DNA of 64,000 nucleotides, taken from NCBI GenBank assembly GCA_009712635.1, contig WASS01000020.1, positions 62,001 through 126,000 of the forward strand. Reading direction: 5' to 3'. Each line of letters opens with the position of its first letter. The first letter of the stretch is position 1. This DNA is from Hungatella sp. Lineage in GTDB: Bacteria; Bacillota; Clostridia; Lachnospirales; Lachnospiraceae. Positions 1 through 8,699 of this stretch are shown one piece after another. Below the pieces are notes generated by a model that was given only the letters and a program-made list of their open reading frames with translations, made no database searches and was not told the DNA's origin. The translations under genes and the position numbers were made by a program.

Positions 1-860
1 TGCCTTCCGATCTGATTGGCTTAACAGAATTCGAACAATATGAGGATACAAAGACAGATACAGTCATTTATTCATTTAATAAGATAGTAAGATTGTTGCT
101 TGAGTGTAATCCAAACACCTGTGAGATTCTTGGACTGGATGAAGACCAGTATTTGATTAAAACAAAACTGGGTCAGGAATTACTTGATAATAAGGGGCTT
201 TTTCTCTCCAAAAGAGCGGCAAAATCTTTTGGAGGATATGCAGGTGCACAGCTGAGACGTCTTCAAAATGCAATAGCCAGGGATTCTATGCCTCAGACAG
301 AAAAAGAGATACATATCTTAAATTCCGTCAAAAATGCACTGGAGGATTTTCAGCGGCGTTATGACAGCTTTGATCAGGGAAGCATTCATCTTTATATTGA
401 TACAGCCATAAACCGTGAATTTGACACAGAGATATTTGTAGATGCCTCGTATAAGCACCTGCCGCTGCGTGATTATGAAAACATGTGGTCCGTTATGCAT
501 AATGTTGTTAAGGATTACGATAAGATAGGAAAACGGAACAGAAAAAAGGACGACAATCATCTGAACAAGCACGCCATGCACTTAATCAGGCTGTTTATGA
601 TGGCAATTGATATATTGGAAAAGGGTGAGATTAACACCAGCCGGAAGAATGACCTGGATTTGCTTAAAAAGATAAGGAGCGGCAGTTTTCAAAGGGAAAA
701 CAAAACATTTGACAGTGAATTCTATGATATACTTGCAGACTATGAAGGCAGGCTTGAGAAAGCAATAAAGGTGAGCGTTTTACCAGATAATCCGGATATG
801 GATAAAGTAGAGGCGTTCGTTGAATATATCAACAAAAAAGTGATAGAGGGTGATTATTGA
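1..860 (+). CDS. Nucleotidyltransferase, COG3541 / DNA polymerase beta superfamily (5' truncated)
   Basis: The frame is open from the left edge to the TGA at 858-860, so the true start lies outside the window; 285 codons are visible. The visible part resembles the C-terminal portion of predicted nucleotidyltransferases of the COG3541 type. The segment FGGYAGAQLRRL and the later helix HAMHLIRLFMMAIDIL are characteristic of that family. The catalytic Gly-Ser and Asp-x-Asp motifs would lie before the window and cannot be checked. The stop overlaps the ATG of the next gene (TGATG), which suggests translational coupling to a second member of the same superfamily. Relatives (Pfam RlaP) are tied to RNA repair mainly by gene neighbourhood, so the substrate here is unknown. 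Confidence 0.75.
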   Translation, partial: PSDLIGLTEFEQYEDTKTDTVIYSFNKIVRLLLECNPNTCEILGLDEDQYLIKTKLGQELLDNKGLFLSKRAAKSFGGYAGAQLRRLQNAIARDSMPQTEKEIHILNSVKNALEDFQRRYDSFDQGSIHLYIDTAINREFDTEIFVDASYKHLPLRDYENMWSVMHNVVKDYDKIGKRNRKKDDNHLNKHAMHLIRLFMMAIDILEKGEINTSRKNDLDLLKKIRSGSFQRENKTFDSEFYDILADYEGRLEKAIKVSVLPDNPDMDKVEAFVEYINKKVIEGDY

Positions 861-1621
861 TGTTTGATATCAGCAAAGAAATCCAACAAAAGTTGTTGGA
901 AATTGAAAGTAAAGAAACGGTTAAAATATTGCATGCAGTGGAGTCAGGAAGCCGTGCATGGGGATTTGCATCGCCGGATAGTGATTATGATGTCCGATTT
1001 ATTTATATCAGGAGAAAGGAAGATTATCTTAAATTAAATGAATCAAAGGATGTGATAGATTGGCAGCTTGATGAAGTGCTGGATATCAATGGCTGGGATT
1101 TAAAAAAAGTATTAAAACAGTTTTACAGGGGAAATGCAACTTTATTTGAATGGAGTAATTCCCCGATTGTATATAAGACTACTGAATCATGGAAACAGAT
1201 ATATGATGAAGCAAAAAGCTGCTTTTCAATAAAAGCAGCAGCATACCATTATTATGGTACTGCAAAAAGCACATATATTAAGTACTTGCAGGAAGAGTCT
1301 GTGAAGTATAAAAAATATTTCTATGCATTAAGACCTTTGCTTGCAGGAAAGTATATACAGGAATTTCAGTGTCCGCCTCCGGTATTATTTGATGATCTTA
1401 TGAAAATGAATATTCCGGCAGAACTTCGTAATGGAATTGAAGAGTTGCTGGAAATCAAAAAAAAGAGTGATGAAAAAGAAAAGGGTGCACAAATTTCAGT
1501 GATTCAGGACTTTATTATCAATGAATTAGAAAATCAAAAAACTTATGTGGAAAGCATTTCGGATGATAGAAAACATGAGTGGGATGATTTGAATGATATT
1601 TTTCTGAAAACTGTGGGTTAA
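860..1621 (+). CDS. Nucleotidyltransferase, RlaP/YcgL-like (DNA polymerase beta superfamily)
   Basis: A complete 253-aa protein. The start was chosen as the ATG at 860, which overlaps the previous TGA; a TTG one codon earlier is less likely. Residues 30-36 read GSRAWGF and residues 41-50 read SDYDVRFIYI. These are the two motifs of the minimal nucleotidyltransferase core, with Asp42 and Asp44 as the likely metal ligands. The rest is helical, as in the YcgL/RlaP group (Pfam PF10127, COG3541). It should transfer a nucleotide to an unknown acceptor. Family members often sit beside RNA-repair genes, but none is visible here. It is co-translated with an upstream paralogue, so the two may work as a pair. 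The family call is firm; the biological role is not known. Confidence 0.85.
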   Translation: MFDISKEIQQKLLEIESKETVKILHAVESGSRAWGFASPDSDYDVRFIYIRRKEDYLKLNESKDVIDWQLDEVLDINGWDLKKVLKQFYRGNATLFEWSNSPIVYKTTESWKQIYDEAKSCFSIKAAAYHYYGTAKSTYIKYLQEESVKYKKYFYALRPLLAGKYIQEFQCPPPVLFDDLMKMNIPAELRNGIEELLEIKKKSDEKEKGAQISVIQDFIINELENQKTYVESISDDRKHEWDDLNDIFLKTVG

Positions 1622-1733
1622 AAATATATCGCGCAGCAAGGCACTATTTTGGTTAATAGTTGCATTTATACACAATAGATGATAAGTTAATTACTATAAA
1701 GAGATAACTTACGCTTGAAAGAGGTGATACAAA

Positions 1734-1937
1734 ATGAGTAAATACAATGCTTTATGGGAATACGTCCAGAAAAATGGAAGTCCATCCTTCAAACTGACAT
1801 TTGATGAGATCGGCGAGATCGCAGGAATACCTTTAGACCACTCTTTTTTGACATATAAGAAAGAACTGGCTGAATATGGCTATCAGGTAGGAAAGATATC
1901 CATGAAAGAAAAAACGGTTATCTTCAATGTTTTATAA
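1734..1937 (+). CDS. Small conserved hypothetical protein (67 aa)
   Basis: A 67-aa protein with a good ribosome-binding site (GAGGTG) before the ATG. It is charged, with no signal peptide, membrane segment or cysteine. The composition and the pattern KYNALWEYV ... LTFDEIGEIAG resemble small conserved proteins common in Clostridia that look like a compact helix-turn-helix or restriction-associated fold. I recognise the type but no proven function. It lies 112 nt after the nucleotidyltransferase pair and 17 nt before the DUF1349 gene, so it probably shares a transcript with the latter. Confidence 0.65.
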   Translation: MSKYNALWEYVQKNGSPSFKLTFDEIGEIAGIPLDHSFLTYKKELAEYGYQVGKISMKEKTVIFNVL

Positions 1938-1954
1938 GTAAGGGGGAATCTTCT

Positions 1955-2566
1955 ATGAAGGAAAAAGCAAAAATTAAGGGAAAATTTACTGATGGTGACC
2001 TTTTCTGGATCAGAGAACTGAAAACCTGTGAGATTTCAGATGACAGAATTGAGATGATTACGGAGTCTGGAACTGATTTATGGCAGCGCACGTATTATGG
2101 ATTTCAGAATGACAATGCTCCGGTTCTTCAGCTGAAGACAAAAGAAACGTATTTTTCCTTTGTTGTAAAAACAGAGTTTGTAAGCGGCCACCGCTTTGAT
2201 CAGTGCGGCGTAGTCATGTATCTGGATAGTGAAAACTGGCTGAAGGCATCTGTTGAATATGAGAATGAAGAATATCAGCGGCTGGGAAGTGTTGTCACAA
2301 ACCATGGCTACTCAGATTGGGCAACTACAGATATTGATGCTTCCATAAAAGAGATGTGGTATCGGTTAAGCAGGAGGGAGTCTGATTATTGCATCGAATG
2401 CAGTCTGGACGGAGTGAACTTTAAGCAGATGCGAATCTGCCATATGTGGGAAGGTGCAGGAGAGATATCTTTCGGGATCTATGCCTGCAGCCCGGAAAAC
2501 TCATCCTTTCAAGCAGTGTTTACACAGATGGATATCACGGAATGTATGTGGAAGGAACATAAATAA
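1955..2566 (+). CDS. DUF1349 domain-containing protein
   Basis: A 203-aa cytoplasmic protein with no signal peptide. It matches the DUF1349 family (COG3506), which has a concanavalin-like beta-sandwich related to the C-terminal domain of GH43 beta-xylosidases. Visible hallmarks are the early Phe-Trp in DLFWIREL, the strand FDQCGVVMYLDSENWLKASVEY around residues 88-109, and the aromatic-rich C-terminal strands. Such domains probably bind carbohydrate or a similar ligand, but stand-alone members have no established activity. The gene follows the 67-aa protein closely (17 nt) and is ended by a hairpin terminator 12 nt downstream. Confidence 0.85.
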   Translation: MKEKAKIKGKFTDGDLFWIRELKTCEISDDRIEMITESGTDLWQRTYYGFQNDNAPVLQLKTKETYFSFVVKTEFVSGHRFDQCGVVMYLDSENWLKASVEYENEEYQRLGSVVTNHGYSDWATTDIDASIKEMWYRLSRRESDYCIECSLDGVNFKQMRICHMWEGAGEISFGIYACSPENSSFQAVFTQMDITECMWKEHK

Positions 2567-2577
2567 GTTAATTTTAG

Positions 2578-2608
2578 AAAACCTTGAGTGGAAAGACTCG
2601 GGGTTTTT
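2578..2608 (+). terminator. Rho-independent terminator after the DUF1349 gene
   Basis: AAAACCTTGAGT pairs with ACTCGGGGTTTT across a 6-nt loop, using two G-U pairs, and ends in a T run. It separates the DUF1349 gene from the transporter operon. Confidence 0.75.
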
Positions 2609-2665
2609 CTGCTTTCAGAGGTAACAGATAAAAAAATCGGGCAGAAAAATATCCCCTCCCCTGGC

Positions 2666-2694
2666 TTGTGGGTAATCTCACATTAAAGTATAAT
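2666..2694 (+). promoter_or_regulatory. Probable promoter of the methyltransferase/ABC operon, with an overlapping dyad
   Basis: A perfect TATAAT at 2689-2694 lies 17 nt after TTGTGG at 2666-2671. A dyad with arms TGTG and CACA spans 2667-2682 and covers the -35 and spacer, a plausible repressor site. The methyltransferase start at 2773 leaves a leader of about 70 nt. The promoter is inferred from sequence alone and the regulator is unknown. Confidence 0.5.
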
Positions 2695-2772
2695 TGCAAC
2701 TATGTGAAAATGATACATTTGTGTAGTTTTACAGGAAAGAAAACCGTACAGACAGAACTGGGGGCAGAATCA

Positions 2773-3507
2773 ATGAACAGAGATGAACGACAGAAACCAT
2801 GGGGAGATGGGGAGGACTATAACCGTTACATAGTTTCAGAACTGGCATCCTTTCGAAAAGATGCATGGAAAAGACAGATTGGAAACCATCTGAATGGAAG
2901 AAAAGGGTTAAAGATATTAGATGCCGGCACAGGACCCGGCTTTTTTGCGTGTATTCTTTCAGAGGAAGGACAACAGGTGACGGGGATTGACTATTCGGAC
3001 GGAATGATTGCATGCGCCAAAGATAATGCAAAAAAACTGGGAGTGTCAGCAGATTTTAAGAAAATGGATCTCAATCAGCTGGAGTTTGAGGATGAAGAAT
3101 TTGATGTGATTGTTACAAGAAATGTGACTTGGACATTGGAGTATCCCAAACAAGTCTACAATGAATGGAAGCGGATCTTAAAGAAGAACGGAAGGCTCTT
3201 AATTTATGACGCCAACTGGCATCTTCATTTCTTTGATGAAGAAAAACTCAGGCGTGTCAGAGAAAGAGAAGTACGTTACTTACATAAATATGGACAAAAA
3301 GAGGTCGTAGCAATTGAAAATATGGAATTCTTTGCGGCCGCTCCACTGACAAGTACACTGCGCCCAGTATGGGATAAACAGGCACTTGAGAATATGGGCA
3401 TGAGTGTACAGATACAGGATAATATTGGGGAAAATGTGTATGAAGAATGGGAAAAGGATCTCTATGGTGAGTCTCCCTTATTTGAGATTTGTGCCACAAA
3501 ATGTTGA
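2773..3507 (+). CDS. Class I SAM-dependent methyltransferase (first of two in the transporter operon)
   Basis: A 244-aa protein starting at the ATG at 2773, which has a G-rich ribosome-binding site; the open frame reaches back to a GTG at 2668 without family support. The SAM-binding motif LDAGTGPGF lies at about residues 49-57 and the acidic loop GIDYS follows about 15 residues later. The motif IVTRNVTWTL and the late RPVWD are shared with the second methyltransferase at 8700-9443, so the two are paralogues. No signal peptide is present, so it acts in the cytoplasm. It is the first gene of an operon containing a nickel/peptide-type ABC importer. The acceptor is not known; it could be an imported ligand or a metallophore precursor (inference). 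Confidence 0.85.
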   Translation: MNRDERQKPWGDGEDYNRYIVSELASFRKDAWKRQIGNHLNGRKGLKILDAGTGPGFFACILSEEGQQVTGIDYSDGMIACAKDNAKKLGVSADFKKMDLNQLEFEDEEFDVIVTRNVTWTLEYPKQVYNEWKRILKKNGRLLIYDANWHLHFFDEEKLRRVREREVRYLHKYGQKEVVAIENMEFFAAAPLTSTLRPVWDKQALENMGMSVQIQDNIGENVYEEWEKDLYGESPLFEICATKC

Positions 3508-3526
3508 TGAAGGGATTGTATAAAAG

Positions 3527-4462
3527 GTGACAAAGAAAACCATAGCCAGTCGTATCCTGCAGATTATCATCGTATTGTTTGGAATTGGGTTCTTTACATT
3601 CGGCCTTACTTATCTTGCGCCTGGTGATCCTGTAAAGGCAATGTATGCCGCAAATGGAAGTGTTCCCAGTGAAGAAGTGATGGATGTTATGCGGGAGAAA
3701 ATGGGGTTAAACAACCCTTTTCCGGTACGATATTTCAACTGGTTAATCAGTTGTCTTCACGGAGATCTGGGCACTTCCTATTCACTGAATAAACCGGTTG
3801 TGTCTGTGCTGCTGCAAAGACTGTGGCCCACATTAAAACTTACACTGCTTTCAATGATTCTCATGCTTGCAGTCTCCGTTCCATTTGGTGTTCTCTCAGC
3901 AGTAAAACACAATAAGGCAGCTGACTATATCATACGAGCCTTCTCGTTTGTGGGAGTTTCATTGCCAGGTTTCTGGCTTGGTGTAATGCTGATTTACATT
4001 GTTGCACTGAAGTTTAAGTTGCTACCTGTCATATCTTCTGACACCGGGTTTAAGAAAATGATTCTGCCGGCTGTCACTCTCGCTTTTCCCATGACAGCCA
4101 AATATACCAGGCAGATACGTGCTGCTGTATTGGAAGAATTACATCAGGATTATGTTGTAGGTGCGAGGACCAGAGGGTTAAAGGAGAGTACGGTTCTCTT
4201 CGGGCATGTCCTTCCGAATGTACTGCTTCCGTTAGTCACATTGCTGGGGTTGTCCTTTGGATCGCTTCTTGGTGGAACCGCGGTTGTGGAAGTCATCTTT
4301 TCTTACCCGGGGTTAGGCAATCTGGCTGTATCGGCAGTAGCTGCCAGAGATTATCCGCTGATTCAGGGGTATGTTCTATGGGTTGCCCTGATCTATATGG
4401 TAATCAATCTGATTGTTGATATTGCCTATGAGAAGCTGGACCCCAGGACGAAAGTGAGGTGA
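3527..4462 (+). CDS. ABC transporter permease, NikB/OppB-like
   Basis: A 311-aa integral membrane protein, starting with GTG at 3527 after an AGGG site. An N-terminal membrane helix is followed by the external loop typical of DppB/OppB/NikB (LAPGDPVKAMYA; GLNNPFPVRYFNW; LHGDLGTSYSLNKPV). Five further helices carry the coupling (EAA) loop near VVGARTRGLKESTVLFGHVLPN. The C-terminus DPRTKVR is typical. It pairs with the next permease to import a nickel complex, metallophore or peptide. The stop overlaps the next start by 4 nt (GTGA). NikB rather than OppB is preferred because of the substrate-binding protein type, but the substrate is not proven. Confidence 0.9.
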   Translation: MTKKTIASRILQIIIVLFGIGFFTFGLTYLAPGDPVKAMYAANGSVPSEEVMDVMREKMGLNNPFPVRYFNWLISCLHGDLGTSYSLNKPVVSVLLQRLWPTLKLTLLSMILMLAVSVPFGVLSAVKHNKAADYIIRAFSFVGVSLPGFWLGVMLIYIVALKFKLLPVISSDTGFKKMILPAVTLAFPMTAKYTRQIRAAVLEELHQDYVVGARTRGLKESTVLFGHVLPNVLLPLVTLLGLSFGSLLGGTAVVEVIFSYPGLGNLAVSAVAARDYPLIQGYVLWVALIYMVINLIVDIAYEKLDPRTKVR

Positions 4463-5295
4463 GAGACATACAGAAGATACTTACATTTTGCAAAAATCAT
4501 AAACAATTTACGGTCTTTTGTATTTTAGCTCTTGTTGTTATTGGGGCAGCTGTTTTTGCTCCTTTTATAGCAACCCATAATCCGTATGAAGCGGTGATAG
4601 CAAACGCAGAACAACCGCCGGATGCAAAACACTGGTTTGGAACAGATAAACTGGGACGAGACCTGTTTTCCCGAGTTATATATGGAACACGAACGTCTCT
4701 GACTTCCGCACTGCTCTTAGTGGTGATTACACTTTTTGCTGGCTCGGCGCTTGGCATTTTTGCAGGTTATTTCGGAGGAGTCATCGATTCTGTTATTATG
4801 AGAATTTCTGATATGATGATTTCATTTCCCGGACTTGTACTGGCAATTGCAATTGCCGGAATTCTAGGTCCCAGTCTTTTGAATGCCGTTATTGCTATTG
4901 TAGCTGTCAGCTGGACAAAGTATGCGCGCCTCGCCCGGAGCCTTGTACTTAGAATAAAGCATAAGGATTATATGTCGGCAGCTGTACTGACTGGTTCGAA
5001 GACTGGTTATATCCTTAGAAACTATATATGTAAAATGACTATGCCTGTTTTGATTGTTACGGCTGCTACAGATATTGGCACGATGATGCTTGAAATAGCT
5101 GCACTTTCCTTTCTTGGATTTGGGGCACAGCCACCAATTCCTGAATGGGGAATGATGCTGAGTGAGGGACGTGCTTATTTACAGACCGCCCCATGGATGA
5201 TGTTTTTTCCAGGTCTGGCTGTATTTATTGTTGTTGCTGTGTTTAATTTGCTGGGGGATAGTCTGAGAGATATCCTGGATCCGTTATGTGATTGA
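4459..5295 (+). CDS. ABC transporter permease, NikC/OppC-like
   Basis: A 278-aa permease with a GTG start overlapping the previous stop. After one N-terminal helix comes the family segment HWFGTDKLGRDLFSRVIYG, then membrane helices and the coupling loop near SAAVLTGSKTGYILRNYI. The segment LSFLGFGAQPPIPEWGMML is the standard end of DppC/OppC/NikC proteins. It forms the transmembrane pore together with the NikB-like protein. The operon order (B, C, two ATPases, binding protein) matches nickel/dipeptide importers, apart from the binding protein lying last. Confidence 0.9.
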   Translation: MRDIQKILTFCKNHKQFTVFCILALVVIGAAVFAPFIATHNPYEAVIANAEQPPDAKHWFGTDKLGRDLFSRVIYGTRTSLTSALLLVVITLFAGSALGIFAGYFGGVIDSVIMRISDMMISFPGLVLAIAIAGILGPSLLNAVIAIVAVSWTKYARLARSLVLRIKHKDYMSAAVLTGSKTGYILRNYICKMTMPVLIVTAATDIGTMMLEIAALSFLGFGAQPPIPEWGMMLSEGRAYLQTAPWMMFFPGLAVFIVVAVFNLLGDSLRDILDPLCD

Positions 5296-5321
5296 TAAAA
5301 GACCGGCAGCAGGAGGAAATT

Positions 5322-6110
5322 ATGCTGGAAATACAAAACATTTCAGTTAATTATAATAAAAGCGGCAAACCAGCAGTAGAAAATTTCTCCCTGGCTGTTA
5401 AACAGGGAGAAATCTGTTGTCTGGTGGGAGAAAGCGGAAGTGGGAAAACTTCTGTTATCCGTGCAGTTATGGGAAATCTGTCGAGACAGGGAAGGGTAAC
5501 ACGGGGAGACATCTTCTTTGAGGGAGACTCTCTTTTATCCTATACTGCAAATGACTGGAGAAAGATTTACGGCACAGAAATTTCCATGATTTTTCAGGAT
5601 TCAGGAGCCATGTTGAATCCAATCCGTACAATCGGTTCTCAGTTTGTTGAATATATCCGCGCCCATGGAACTTATACCAGAAAAGAAGCATGGGAAAAAG
5701 GTGTACAGATGCTGGAACACGCGTGTCTGCCTGATGGGGAGCACATCATGAAATCCTATCCGTTCCAACTTTCAGGTGGTATGAAACAGCGTGTTGGAAT
5801 CGCTTTTTCCATGGTTTTTAAGCCCAGGCTGCTGCTCGCCGATGAGCCTACCAGCGCACTTGACATCACTATGCAGGCGCAGATGATCCGTCAGATGATG
5901 AAACTGAGAGAGGAGTACGGCACCAGTATTATTATGATAACCCATAACCTGGCTCTTGCAGCATATATGTCGGATCATATTGTGGTGATGAGAGACGGGA
6001 AAATAGCAGACAGCGGTGACAGGGATCACATTTTGCATCATTCCCAGGCTGAATATACAAAGAAACTCTTATCTGCAGTGCCGTCACTGGGAGGCGATAA
6101 TTATGTTTGA
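5322..6110 (+). CDS. ABC transporter ATP-binding protein, NikD/OppD-like
   Basis: A 262-aa ATPase. The ATG at 5322 has an AGGAGG five bases upstream and begins MLEIQNIS, so it is preferred to a TTG at 5292 that overlaps the previous stop. Walker A is GESGSGKTS, the Q-loop lies in [11 protein letters not shown], the signature is LSGGMKQR, Walker B is LLLADEP and the switch His is in MITHN. It lacks the long Cys-rich C-terminal tail of OppD, which fits the shorter NikD type. It energises import together with the next ATPase, with which it overlaps by 8 nt. Confidence 0.9.
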   Translation: MLEIQNISVNYNKSGKPAVENFSLAVKQGEICCLVGESGSGKTSVIRAVMGNLSRQGRVTRGDIFFEGDSLLSYTANDWRKIYGTEISMIFQDSGAMLNPIRTIGSQFVEYIRAHGTYTRKEAWEKGVQMLEHACLPDGEHIMKSYPFQLSGGMKQRVGIAFSMVFKPRLLLADEPTSALDITMQAQMIRQMMKLREEYGTSIIMITHNLALAAYMSDHIVVMRDGKIADSGDRDHILHHSQAEYTKKLLSAVPSLGGDNYV

Positions 6111-7086
6111 GCGGGATGATCTGATTATTGAAGCCAGGCATCTTACAAAATCATATCAGATATCCAGGAATAGAACTCTGACTGCCTGTGATGATGTCAG
6201 CCTTAATTTCTACAAGAACCGGACTCTTGGTATAGTTGGAGAGAGTGGTTGCGGAAAAAGTACTTTTATCCGAATGGCGGTGGGGCTGGAAAAACCGACT
6301 TCCGGGGAAATAATGTTTCATGGGAAAAATATCACAGAGCGAAAAGGGGAAGAACTGCGTCTAAGCCGAAGAAACATTCAGATGATTTTTCAGGATCCTG
6401 GGGAAGCATTTCACCCGCGGATGAAAGTGAAAGAAATAATTTGTGAACCGCTTCTTAATTATAATCTGATTAAAAAAAATCAAATGGATTCAAAAGCCAG
6501 AGAGCTTCTTGAAATGGTAGAACTTCCGGGGAGCTTTGCAGAGCGTTATCCCCATGACATGAGCGGTGGTCAGCGGCAGCGTATCGGTATTGCCAGAGCA
6601 TTGGCACTGGAGCCGGAAGTAATTATTTGTGATGAAATAACATCGGCACTTGATGTTTCTGTTCAGCAGACGATTGTGGAACTGCTTTTAGATCTGCAAA
6701 AGAGGAAACAGATATCCATAGGCTTTATCAGCCATGATCTGGCATTGGTACAGCAGTTTGCACACCAGATAGCAGTGATGTATCTGGGCAATGTTGTTGA
6801 GATTTTAAGCGGAAAAGAAGTCAGCACAAAAGCCAGACACCCATATACACAGGCGTTACTGGATTCTATTTTCGACCTTAACATGGATTTTTCAAAGGAA
6901 ATAGTCAGCATGGAAAGTGAAATACCAAGTCCATTGAATATACCAGATGGATGTCCGTTCCAAAATCGCTGTATTCATTGTATGAAGGTATGCAGGGCAG
7001 AAAAACCAGGATTATGGGAGATAGAACCGGATCATCTGGTAGCATGCCATCAATTTAATCGTTTTAATTACCGGGAGGATCAATGA
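6103..7086 (+). CDS. ABC transporter ATP-binding protein, NikE/OppF-like
   Basis: A 327-aa ATPase starting at the ATG at 6103, which has GGAGG 8 nt upstream and lies inside the end of the previous gene; an in-frame upstream ATG at 6016 is inside that gene and unsupported. Walker A is GESGCGKST, the signature is MSGGQRQR, and Walker B lies in VIICDEITSALD. After the nucleotide-binding domain comes the oligopeptide-transporter C-terminal region with four closely placed cysteines (GCPFQNRC ... CMKVC). In related DppD proteins this region can hold an iron-sulfur cluster. It works as a heterodimer with the upstream ATPase. Confidence 0.9.
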   Translation: MFERDDLIIEARHLTKSYQISRNRTLTACDDVSLNFYKNRTLGIVGESGCGKSTFIRMAVGLEKPTSGEIMFHGKNITERKGEELRLSRRNIQMIFQDPGEAFHPRMKVKEIICEPLLNYNLIKKNQMDSKARELLEMVELPGSFAERYPHDMSGGQRQRIGIARALALEPEVIICDEITSALDVSVQQTIVELLLDLQKRKQISIGFISHDLALVQQFAHQIAVMYLGNVVEILSGKEVSTKARHPYTQALLDSIFDLNMDFSKEIVSMESEIPSPLNIPDGCPFQNRCIHCMKVCRAEKPGLWEIEPDHLVACHQFNRFNYREDQ

Positions 7087-8675
7087 AGAAAGCAGGAGTT
7101 AAAAAAATAATTGCATTTTTTGTATCAGCAGCCATATGCGGCAGCTTGTTGTCTGGATGCGGGGTGGCGGCCGGCGCTGGGGAGACATCAACTGGCACAG
7201 CGGAAGGTAAAAAGACACTGGTAATCGGAAGCGGTCAGTCAGCGGGTACTTTGGACCCCATTAAGGCTTATAATGGCTGGTATCCGGTACGTTATGGCAT
7301 TACACAGACTTTAACAAAAATGAATGATGATTATTCCATAACCGGCTGGCTTACAGAGAATGATTATTTCTCCAATGAGGACAATACGGTATGGACTTTT
7401 ACCATAAAAGATAATGCGACATTTTCCAACGGAAACAAGCTGGATGCAGAAGCCGTTAAAAAATCTCTGGAGAATGTTTTTGAGAATGGAGAAAGAGGTG
7501 TGGAGTATTTCGCCCCTGTTTCCATAGAAGCGGATGGCCGGAAGCTGGTGATTACCACCCTGAAGCCGGAGCCCATTTTACCCAACAAGCTGGCTGATCC
7601 GTTATTCTGTATTATTGATACATCAGTTGATAACAGCAAAATAGATGATAACGGTCCAATCGGAACTGGTCCGTATGTATGTGAATCGTTTGATACTGTC
7701 ACAAAAAAATGTGTGGTAGTTAAAAACCAGATTTACTGGAATGGTGAAGTAAAGACGGATCGGATTGAATTCATTTATTCTGAGGACCAGTCTACAATCA
7801 GTATGGGCCTTCAGTCAGGTGACTTCGATGCGGTCTATAATGTCAGCATGAATGATATTGGTGCATTTGAAAAAAACAGCGATTATAAAATTAAAACAAA
7901 TCCCAGTGGGCGCACCACCATCGGTTTTATGAATCAGAGCGGACCGTTGGGTGATAAAGTACTTCGTGAAGCAGTTCTTCAAATGCAGGACAAAGATTCT
8001 TACTGCAAAATTTTGCTGAAAAATCAGTATGTTCCAGGGAAAACACTTATAACTTCCGCATCCGATTATGGATATGATACGCTGACGGATCCTAACGCTT
8101 ACAATCCTGAGAATGCAAAAAAACTGTTGGATGAAGCAGGCTATACTGATACGGACGGAGATGGTTTCCGTGAAACTCCGGCTGGAGAGCCGGTCAATCT
8201 TCGTTTCGTCTATTATACCGGGCGTCCGGAACAGCAGATTGTTGTGGAGGCAGCTCAGGCAGCAATGGCCAAGGTGGGAATTAAAATCACCCCGGAAGTC
8301 CATGATACCCAGACCGTTATGGATATGCAAAAGACAGGTGATTATGATTTGCTTTGTATGAGCATTAACATCATGAACTGCGGAGACCCAGAGAATCAGA
8401 TCAATACTTATTTTAAAGCAGGCGGTACCTATAATGCGACTGGATATGACAGCGAAGAGCTTAATTCTCTTATGGATCAGGTGCATGTAAGCGCAGATCC
8501 GAAACAGAGAAAAGATCTGATCAAACAGGCAGAGCAGGTTCTATTAAATGACGGAGCAGCAATTTATTTTTGTTATCCCATAATGAATTTTGTTATGAAA
8601 AAACATGTTGATGGAATTAATTCTACCCCTGCAGATTTCTATTGGGTTGATGAAAATACAACGATTAACAATTAG
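7083..8675 (+). CDS. ABC transporter substrate-binding lipoprotein, family 5 (NikA-like)
   Basis: A 530-aa exported lipoprotein: a basic start, a hydrophobic stretch and a lipobox LLSGC put the lipidated Cys at residue 26. The mature part is the SBP_bac_5 fold (GSGQSAGTLDPIKAYNGW; WTFTIKDNATFSNGNKLDAEAV; IGTGPYVCE). The segment WYPVRYGITQTL and the long loop ILPNKLADPLFCIID resemble NikA-type binding proteins more than OppA. It is translationally coupled to the ATPase (ATGA overlap). The expected ligand is nickel chelated by a small organic molecule, or a peptide. The nickel assignment is an inference, supported weakly by a nickel enzyme (LarA) 6 kb downstream. Confidence 0.85.
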   Translation: MKKAGVKKIIAFFVSAAICGSLLSGCGVAAGAGETSTGTAEGKKTLVIGSGQSAGTLDPIKAYNGWYPVRYGITQTLTKMNDDYSITGWLTENDYFSNEDNTVWTFTIKDNATFSNGNKLDAEAVKKSLENVFENGERGVEYFAPVSIEADGRKLVITTLKPEPILPNKLADPLFCIIDTSVDNSKIDDNGPIGTGPYVCESFDTVTKKCVVVKNQIYWNGEVKTDRIEFIYSEDQSTISMGLQSGDFDAVYNVSMNDIGAFEKNSDYKIKTNPSGRTTIGFMNQSGPLGDKVLREAVLQMQDKDSYCKILLKNQYVPGKTLITSASDYGYDTLTDPNAYNPENAKKLLDEAGYTDTDGDGFRETPAGEPVNLRFVYYTGRPEQQIVVEAAQAAMAKVGIKITPEVHDTQTVMDMQKTGDYDLLCMSINIMNCGDPENQINTYFKAGGTYNATGYDSEELNSLMDQVHVSADPKQRKDLIKQAEQVLLNDGAAIYFCYPIMNFVMKKHVDGINSTPADFYWVDENTTINN

Positions 8676-8699
8676 CAGGCTTTGGAGGAGCAGTTACTT

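Noticed and set aside
2668-2772. Longer N-terminus for the first methyltransferase (GTG at 2668)
   Set aside because: The extra 35 residues overlap the promoter -10 element and have no family match; the ATG at 2773 has a good ribosome-binding site.
2609-2772. Riboswitch before the nickel-like operon
   Set aside because: No NiCo, cobalamin or SAM riboswitch pattern could be seen, only a simple promoter and dyad.
7815-8486. 223-aa minus-strand frame inside the NikA-like gene
   Set aside because: It is antisense to a well-supported lipoprotein gene and shows no motif or ribosome-binding site.
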